Assembly (NCBI RefSeq): GCF_019880585.1
Contig: NZ_JAINVV010000009.1
Span: 62,001 to 126,000 of the forward strand
Reading direction: 5' to 3'
DNA: 64,000 nt
Source of the DNA: Sphingomonas colocasiae
GTDB lineage: Bacteria > Pseudomonadota > Alphaproteobacteria > Sphingomonadales > Sphingomonadaceae
In this document: positions 59,224-64,000 of the stretch, in pieces
Position numbering within the stretch: the stretch's first letter is position 1
How the letters are laid out: each line of letters opens with the position of its first letter
Translations under genes and position numbers: made by a program
The notes under the pieces: model-generated
Seen by the model: the letters and a program-made list of their open reading frames with translations, nothing else
Database searches by the model: none
What the model was told of the DNA's origin: nothing

Positions 59224-61358
59224 GCGCGCTGGCCCTGCCCCCCATGATGCCCTCGGCGCGCGGCTTCGCGCTGCCCGCCGGCATCCTTGCGCTGATCGTG
59301 CTGATGGTCGTGCCGATCTCCTCGATCGTGCTCGACATCTTCTTCGTCGTGAATATCGGCCTGTCGATCGCCATCCTGATGACGGCGATCAACGCGCGCA
59401 AGCCGCTCGATTTCTCGTCCTTCCCGACGGTGCTGCTGTTCGCGACCCTGCTCAGGCTCGCGCTCAACGTCGCGTCCACGCGGGTCGTGCTCGTCTCCGG
59501 CCATGAAGGCACCGCCGCCGCCGGCCATGTCATCGAGGCGTTCGGCGCCTTCCTGATCGGCGGCAATTTCATCGTCGGCCTGTTCGTCTTCGCGATCCTG
59601 ATGATCATCAACCTGGTGGTCGTCACCAAGGGCGCGGGCCGCGTCTCCGAAGTGTCGGCGCGCTTCACGCTGGACGCCCTGCCCGGCAAGCAGATGGCGA
59701 TCGACGCCGATCTCGCCGCCGGGCTGATGACGCCCGACGAAGCCCGCGCGCGCCGCCAGGAAGTATCGACCGAGGCCGATTTCTACGGATCGATGGACGG
59801 TGCGTCCAAATTCGTGAAGGGCGACGCGATCGCGGCGCTGCTGATCCTGGCGGTCAACATCATCGCCGGTTTCTGCCTGGGCATGATCAGCCACGGGCTG
59901 ACCGCGTCCGAAGCCGCCGAACATTACATCACGCTGGCGGTGGGCGACGCGCTGGTCGCGCAGGTGCCCTCGCTGCTGCTGTCGATCGCCGCCGCCGCCA
60001 TCGTCACGCGCGTCACCAGCTCGGACGACCTGACCGGCCAGATCGGCGGCCAGTTCGCCGATGCCGCGATCTGGATTCCCGTCGCCTTCATCCTGGGTGT
60101 GATCGGCATGATCCCGGCGATGCCGCAGAGCATCTTCCTGCCCGCCGCCGCGATCTCCGGCTATATCGCCTGGCGGCTGGCCAAGCGCGCCAAGGCGCCG
60201 CCCAAGCCGGTGGCCGAACCCGTCGAGGTCGCCAATCCCAACGAGATCCGGCTGGACGACGTCAGCGACCACACGCTGGTCACGATCGAGCTCGGCTTCG
60301 GCCTGGTCCACTTGGTCGACGACAAGCGCAGCGCCCCGCTGGTCAGCCGCATCACCGGCGTGCGCAAGCAATTGTCGCAGCTCTTCGGTTTCGTCGTGCC
60401 GCAGATCCGCGTGCGCGACAGTCTGGACCTGCCGCCGACCGCCTATCGCGTGCTGCTGGGCGGCGTCGTCATCGGCGGCGCCACCATCCGCCCGGACAAG
60501 CTGCTGGCCATCAACACCGGCGAAGCCAGCGGGCAGCCCGCCTTTGCCGGCGAACCGACCCGCGACCCGAGCTTCGGTTGCGACGCGCTGTGGATCGACG
60601 CGGGCCTGCGCGACCTTGCCATCGCCGATGGTTTCCTGGTCGTCGACGCGAGCACGGTCGTCGCGACCCAGCTCAACCAGTTGCTGATCGATCGCCCGCA
60701 GGCGCTGCTCGGCCCGGACGAAGTGCTGGCGCTGATCGACAGCCTGAAGGAGCGCGCATCCGGGCTGGTCGAGACCGTCTATCCGCAGCCGCTGTCGCTG
60801 GCGGCGATGACGCGCCTGCTGCGCTCGCTGCTGGAGGAAGGCGTCTCGATCTCGCACCTGCTGCCGATCTTCTCCAGCCTGTCCGCATCGGTGCAGCAGA
60901 CGCTGGATCACGAACGACTGATCGACATGCTGCGGATCGACCTGGGCGGCTATATCGTCGGGCGCATCTGCGGCCCCGCCGATCGCCTGCCGGTAATCAC
61001 GCTCGATGGCGGCCTGGAATCGATGATCATGCAGGGCATGATCGATCCGGCGACCAACCAGCCGGTGATCGAGCCCGACCTAGCCCGGTCGATCGGCGAT
61101 CGCATCCGCGACCTCATGGCGCAGCGCACGCCCGATCAACCGCCCTGCGCGCTTGTCGTGCAGCCGCGCGTGCGCCGCGCCGTCACCGCGCTGCTCAAGC
61201 TGCGCGCACCGCAATGCCTGGTGATCAGCATCGCCGAACTGCCCCCGACCCAGCCGATCGAAGTGGTCGCGGTGGTCGGCGGCGCCGGCAGCGAAGCCCC
61301 CGTCACCTTCAGTGAAGACCCTGGCCGCCCGGCCCAGAAGGAAAGCATGACCGCATGA
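59220..61358 (+). CDS. flhA: Flagellar export gate protein FlhA
   Basis: 712-residue export-gate protein. Eight N-terminal membrane helices (about 1-320) include the conserved RLALNVASTRVVL and the FHIPEP-region segment with GRVSEVSARFTLDALPGKQM. A large cytoplasmic ring domain follows. The GTG start overlaps the transglycosylase stop, and its own stop overlaps fliA. Confidence 0.96.
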   Translation: MSALALPPMMPSARGFALPAGILALIVLMVVPISSIVLDIFFVVNIGLSIAILMTAINARKPLDFSSFPTVLLFATLLRLALNVASTRVVLVSGHEGTAAAGHVIEAFGAFLIGGNFIVGLFVFAILMIINLVVVTKGAGRVSEVSARFTLDALPGKQMAIDADLAAGLMTPDEARARRQEVSTEADFYGSMDGASKFVKGDAIAALLILAVNIIAGFCLGMISHGLTASEAAEHYITLAVGDALVAQVPSLLLSIAAAAIVTRVTSSDDLTGQIGGQFADAAIWIPVAFILGVIGMIPAMPQSIFLPAAAISGYIAWRLAKRAKAPPKPVAEPVEVANPNEIRLDDVSDHTLVTIELGFGLVHLVDDKRSAPLVSRITGVRKQLSQLFGFVVPQIRVRDSLDLPPTAYRVLLGGVVIGGATIRPDKLLAINTGEASGQPAFAGEPTRDPSFGCDALWIDAGLRDLAIADGFLVVDASTVVATQLNQLLIDRPQALLGPDEVLALIDSLKERASGLVETVYPQPLSLAAMTRLLRSLLEEGVSISHLLPIFSSLSASVQQTLDHERLIDMLRIDLGGYIVGRICGPADRLPVITLDGGLESMIMQGMIDPATNQPVIEPDLARSIGDRIRDLMAQRTPDQPPCALVVQPRVRRAVTALLKLRAPQCLVISIAELPPTQPIEVVAVVGGAGSEAPVTFSEDPGRPAQKESMTA

Positions 61359-62089
61359 CTCATCCTTACAAATCGTCCGTCGCCGCGACCGTCTACCGGC
61401 AGGATCCGATGGACCGCATCCGCCAGTTCATGCCGCTCGTCCGGCGCCTGGCGTGGCATGTGCACGGATCGGGCCATGCCGATCTCGAGGTGGAGGATCT
61501 CGTCCAGACCGGGCTGGTCGCGCTCACCGAATGTGTGCGCCGCCATGACGGCGAAGGCGATGACGGTTTCGCCGCCTATGCCAAGATGCGCGTGCGCGGC
61601 GCGATGATCGACATGCTCCGCCGCAACGCCACCATCTCGCGCGGGGCGATGGAGCGACGGCGCGAAATGCGCGACAAGTCGGATACGCTCCAGATCCGGC
61701 TGGGCCGCCCGCCGTCTTCCGCCGAACTGGCGGCGGCGATGGAGATGAGCGAATCCGAGCTCGCCGCGCTGCGCGTCGCATCGACGCCGCTGCGCTTCGA
61801 AGGCCTCGACGATTGCTATTCGGATTCCGATCCCGCCTTCGCCGATGACGAGCCTGACAGTTTCGAGCAACTGGCAGGCGCCGAGACGCGGACACGGCTG
61901 ACCGACGCGATCGCGGGCCTCGCCGAACGCCATCAGCTGATCGTCCAGCTCTATTTCGTCGAGGAGCTCAACCTGTCCGAGATCGCGGAGATCCTGGGCG
62001 TCAGCGTGCCGCGCGTCCACCAGATCAAGGCCCAGGCGCTGGCCGCGCTGCGCGAGGCGATGGGCGGGGACGTGGATTTCATCGGCTGA
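61355..62089 (+). CDS. fliA: Flagellar sigma-28 factor FliA
   Basis: 244-residue sigma factor. Region 2 (DLVQTGLVALTECVRRHD, FAAYAKMRVRGAMIDMLRR), region 3, and region 4 (QLYFVEELNLSEIAEILGVS) are complete. It should recognise the TTAA-N15-GCCG promoters of flagellin, fliD, motA and flgM and be held by FlgM. It is last in the sigma-54-driven flhA operon. Confidence 0.96.
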   Translation: MTHPYKSSVAATVYRQDPMDRIRQFMPLVRRLAWHVHGSGHADLEVEDLVQTGLVALTECVRRHDGEGDDGFAAYAKMRVRGAMIDMLRRNATISRGAMERRREMRDKSDTLQIRLGRPPSSAELAAAMEMSESELAALRVASTPLRFEGLDDCYSDSDPAFADDEPDSFEQLAGAETRTRLTDAIAGLAERHQLIVQLYFVEELNLSEIAEILGVSVPRVHQIKAQALAALREAMGGDVDFIG

Positions 62090-62213
62090 TACCAGCGTGC
62101 AGGGATGCTGACGCATCCGCACCCTGGAACGCTCAAGCACCGCGCGGGCCAATACCGGGATGCGATGAGTCGAACTCAGCGCATATGACTCAGCCGGCGC
62201 AGGTGAGACCATC

Positions 62214-62238
62214 CGCCCATAGCCGCGGGATATGGGCG
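62214..62238. promoter_or_regulatory. 8-bp inverted repeat before the deacylase operon
   Basis: CGCCCATA / TATGGGCG with a 9-base spacer, about 100 bases upstream of the TTG start at 62340, in the 250-bp gap after fliA. Possible operator or leader hairpin. Confidence 0.35.
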
Positions 62239-62339
62239 ATCTCCACCTCTTCGCTTGGACATCGCCGCCCGCGCATGGGAAGCTGATCCTCCCCGAAGCA
62301 TGGCCCCTGTCCATTCGGGGGACGGATCGGGAGGACTCA

Positions 62340-63845
62340 TTGAAACAGCATCTTCGCGCGCTCTGCCTTGGCGCCAGCCTGTCGCTGCTTGCCCTTTCAA
62401 CGAGCGCGCCGGCACAACCGGCCGAGCCTTACGACGTGGTCATCGCCGGCGGGCGCGTGATCGACCCTGAAAGCGGGCTCGACGGCATCCGCCAGATCGG
62501 CATTCGCGACGGGCGCATCGCCGTGGTGACCACCGAACCGCTTCGCGGCCGCACCACCATAGACGCGAAGGGGCTGGTCGTCGGCCCCGGATTCGTCGAC
62601 GTCCATTCACATGCCCAGACCATCCCGGCCGCCTGGATCCAGGCGTTCGACGGGGTCACCACCGCGCTCGAGCTGGAAGGCGGCACCTGGCCCGTCGCCA
62701 GCACCTATGACGCGATCGCGAAGGAAGGCCGGCCGATCAACTACGGCTTCAGCGTCAACTGGCTGGCCGCGCGCACCGATATGGGGCTGCCGCGCACCGC
62801 GCCGGCTTCGGACGAAGATGTCGTCCGGGTGGTCGCGCGCGTCGAACAGGGGCTGAACGAAGGCGGGCTCGGCGTCGGCATGCTCGCCGGCTATGCGCCC
62901 GACACCGGCCGCCAGGAATATCTCGACGTGGCACGGCTCGCCGCGAAACGCGACGTGCCCACCTTCACCCATGTCCGCACCAAGAACACGCGCGAGCCCA
63001 AGGGCGCGGTCGAGGGTTTCTCCGAAGTGATCGCGGTGGCGGCGGCGACGGGCGCGCATATGCATATCTGCCATATCAACAGCTCGGCGCTGCGCGCGAT
63101 CCCGTCGATCGCCGCGATGATCGAAACGGCGCGTGCCAACGGCGTCTCGATCAGCAGCGAAGCCTATCCCTGGGGCGCGGGATCGACCAAGATCGACGCC
63201 CCCTTCCTCCACCCCGACAATCTGCCGCAGATCAACATCAAGTCCAGCAGCATCGTCTATCTCAAGACCGGCGAGCGCCCGGCGACCAATGCGCGGCTGG
63301 CCGAACTGCAGAAGAGCGATCCGGAGGGGCAGGTGGTCATCCATTATCTGGACGAGACCATACCCGCCGAACGGCGCTTCATCGACGATGCCGTGATGGT
63401 GAAGGACAGCATGATCGCGAGCGACGCCGTCCCCTACGAGATCGACGGCAAGATCTTCGACAAACCGCAATGGCCGTTGCCGGCCAAGGCGGTCAGCCAT
63501 CCGCGCACCGCGTCGACCTTCACAGCCACGATCGCCTATTATGTCCGCGAGAAGCGGATGTTCTCGCTGAACGAGATGTTCCGGCGCGCATCGCTGCTGC
63601 CCGCCCGGCTGATGGAAAGCGTGGCGCCGGGCATGCGCGACAAGGGACGCATCCGCCCGGGCGCCGATGCGGACATCATCGTGTTCGATCCCGAGACGGT
63701 GGCCGGCCAGGCAAGCTATGAGGACACGACGAAGCCCGCGCGCGGCATGGCCAATGTGCTGGTCGGCGGCCAGTTCGTGATCCGCGACGGCAAACTGATC
63801 ACCACCGCCCGCCCGGGCCGGCCGATCCGTGGAGCGACACGATGA
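62340..63845 (+). CDS. Exported amidohydrolase / N-acyl-D-amino-acid deacylase family
   Basis: 501-residue metal-dependent hydrolase with a signal peptide (about 1-26, ending SAPAQP). The HSH metal motif is at 89-91 in GPGFVDVHSHAQT, and His ligands are in FTHVRTKN and MHICHIN. A C-terminal composite beta domain (RIRPGADADIIVFDPE) is typical of D-aminoacylases. The TTG start at 62340 is supported by GGGAGG five bases before; upstream ATGs lack such a site. Coupled (TGA/ATG overlap) to an asparaginase, it probably salvages modified amino acids or amides. Confidence 0.87.
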   Translation: MKQHLRALCLGASLSLLALSTSAPAQPAEPYDVVIAGGRVIDPESGLDGIRQIGIRDGRIAVVTTEPLRGRTTIDAKGLVVGPGFVDVHSHAQTIPAAWIQAFDGVTTALELEGGTWPVASTYDAIAKEGRPINYGFSVNWLAARTDMGLPRTAPASDEDVVRVVARVEQGLNEGGLGVGMLAGYAPDTGRQEYLDVARLAAKRDVPTFTHVRTKNTREPKGAVEGFSEVIAVAAATGAHMHICHINSSALRAIPSIAAMIETARANGVSISSEAYPWGAGSTKIDAPFLHPDNLPQINIKSSSIVYLKTGERPATNARLAELQKSDPEGQVVIHYLDETIPAERRFIDDAVMVKDSMIASDAVPYEIDGKIFDKPQWPLPAKAVSHPRTASTFTATIAYYVREKRMFSLNEMFRRASLLPARLMESVAPGMRDKGRIRPGADADIIVFDPETVAGQASYEDTTKPARGMANVLVGGQFVIRDGKLITTARPGRPIRGATR

Positions 63846-64000
63846 ACGGCATGCTGCACCAGAGCCGCCGCCATGCGGCGCGGGCCGTCATGCTGCTCGC
63901 GCTGCTGCTTTTCTCCGCCAATTCCGCATGGGCGCAGGACCGGCCGCATGTGCTGGTGATCGCGACGGGCGGCACCATCGCCAGCACGGCCTCCGGCCCG
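63842..64000 (+). CDS. L-asparaginase type II (partial, cut by window end)
   Basis: First 53 codons only. A signal peptide ending SANSAWAQ is followed by VLVIATGGTIAS, whose TGGTIA carries the nucleophilic Thr of asparaginases/glutaminases. ATG 63842 overlaps the deacylase stop. Periplasmic amide hydrolysis is expected. Confidence 0.85.
   Translation, partial: MNGMLHQSRRHAARAVMLLALLLFSANSAWAQDRPHVLVIATGGTIASTASGP

Noticed and set aside
59193-60911. Long open frame antisense to flhA
   Set aside because: Low-complexity Arg/Gln/Asp composition and complete overlap with a well-conserved gene.
1-64000. CRISPR arrays, tRNA/rRNA genes, prophage or IS transposases
   Set aside because: Looked for regularly spaced repeats, cloverleaf-like segments and transposase or integrase motifs; none was convincing.

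Overview
The window is high-GC alphaproteobacterial DNA, most likely chromosomal DNA of a sphingomonad (Sphingomonas/Sphingobium/Novosphingobium type). The basis for this is the several large TonB-dependent receptors, a FecI/FecR signalling operon, catabolic genes, a flagellar regulon with a FlbD-like sigma-54 activator, and very tight gene packing with many 1-4 base stop/start overlaps. No tRNA, rRNA, CRISPR array, prophage or complete insertion sequence was seen.

Region 1 (1-13.4 kb) looks like an accessory catabolic locus. On the minus strand are a TonB receptor, a cytochrome P450, an acyl-CoA ligase and a MarR regulator. Divergent on the plus strand are a quinone-oxidoreductase-like enzyme and a Tat-exported sulfatase. 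The intervening promoter region carries two palindromes of the same design (TGTYAA-N5-TTRACA), which are candidate MarR operators. Further right are a DsbA/FrnE-like protein, a TauD-family dioxygenase broken by an in-frame TAG, a glutamine amidotransferase, a LysR regulator and a short RNB-type ribonuclease.

Region 2 (13.4-27.8 kb) holds an HU gene and a transport-signalling operon: ECF sigma, FecR, an STN-type TonB receptor and an exported amidohydrolase. Two matching candidate ECF promoters lie before the sigma gene and before the receptor. Next come a two-component system and, divergent from it, a complete RND efflux operon (adaptor, pump, small DUF3240-like protein, outer-membrane factor). 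An 11-bp tandem repeat in their shared promoter region is a likely response-regulator box.

Region 3 (27.8-62.1 kb) is a nearly complete flagellar cluster. The minus strand carries fliS, fliD, flhB, fliR, fliQ, fliP, fliO, fliN, fliM, fliL and fliK, then fliJ, fliI, fliH, fliG, fliF, fliE and flbD. One flagellin gene is on the plus strand. A LuxR-type regulator, motB, motA and flgL back to flgB follow on the minus strand. The plus strand then has a second, miniature stator-like pair, flgA, flgM, flgN, a lytic transglycosylase, flhA and fliA. Chemotaxis genes, flhF and flhG are absent from the window.

The flagellar regulatory hierarchy can be read from the DNA. Three strong sigma-54 promoters (TGGCACG-N4-TTGC) precede flgB, the mini-stator operon and the transglycosylase-flhA-fliA operon. 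CGGCAA-N4-TTGCCG palindromes, which resemble FlbD/ftr enhancers, accompany them. Four sigma-28 promoters (TTAA-N15-GCCG-like) precede fliD, flagellin, motA and flgM, which are the genes expected in the last class. Several structural proteins are reduced: an 88-residue FlgD, a 270-residue FlgE, a 94-residue FlgJ without muramidase, a FlgH without a lipobox cysteine, and a FliM without a recognisable CheY-binding motif.

Region 4 (62.1-64 kb) starts an exported D-aminoacylase-like amidohydrolase and asparaginase operon, cut by the window end.
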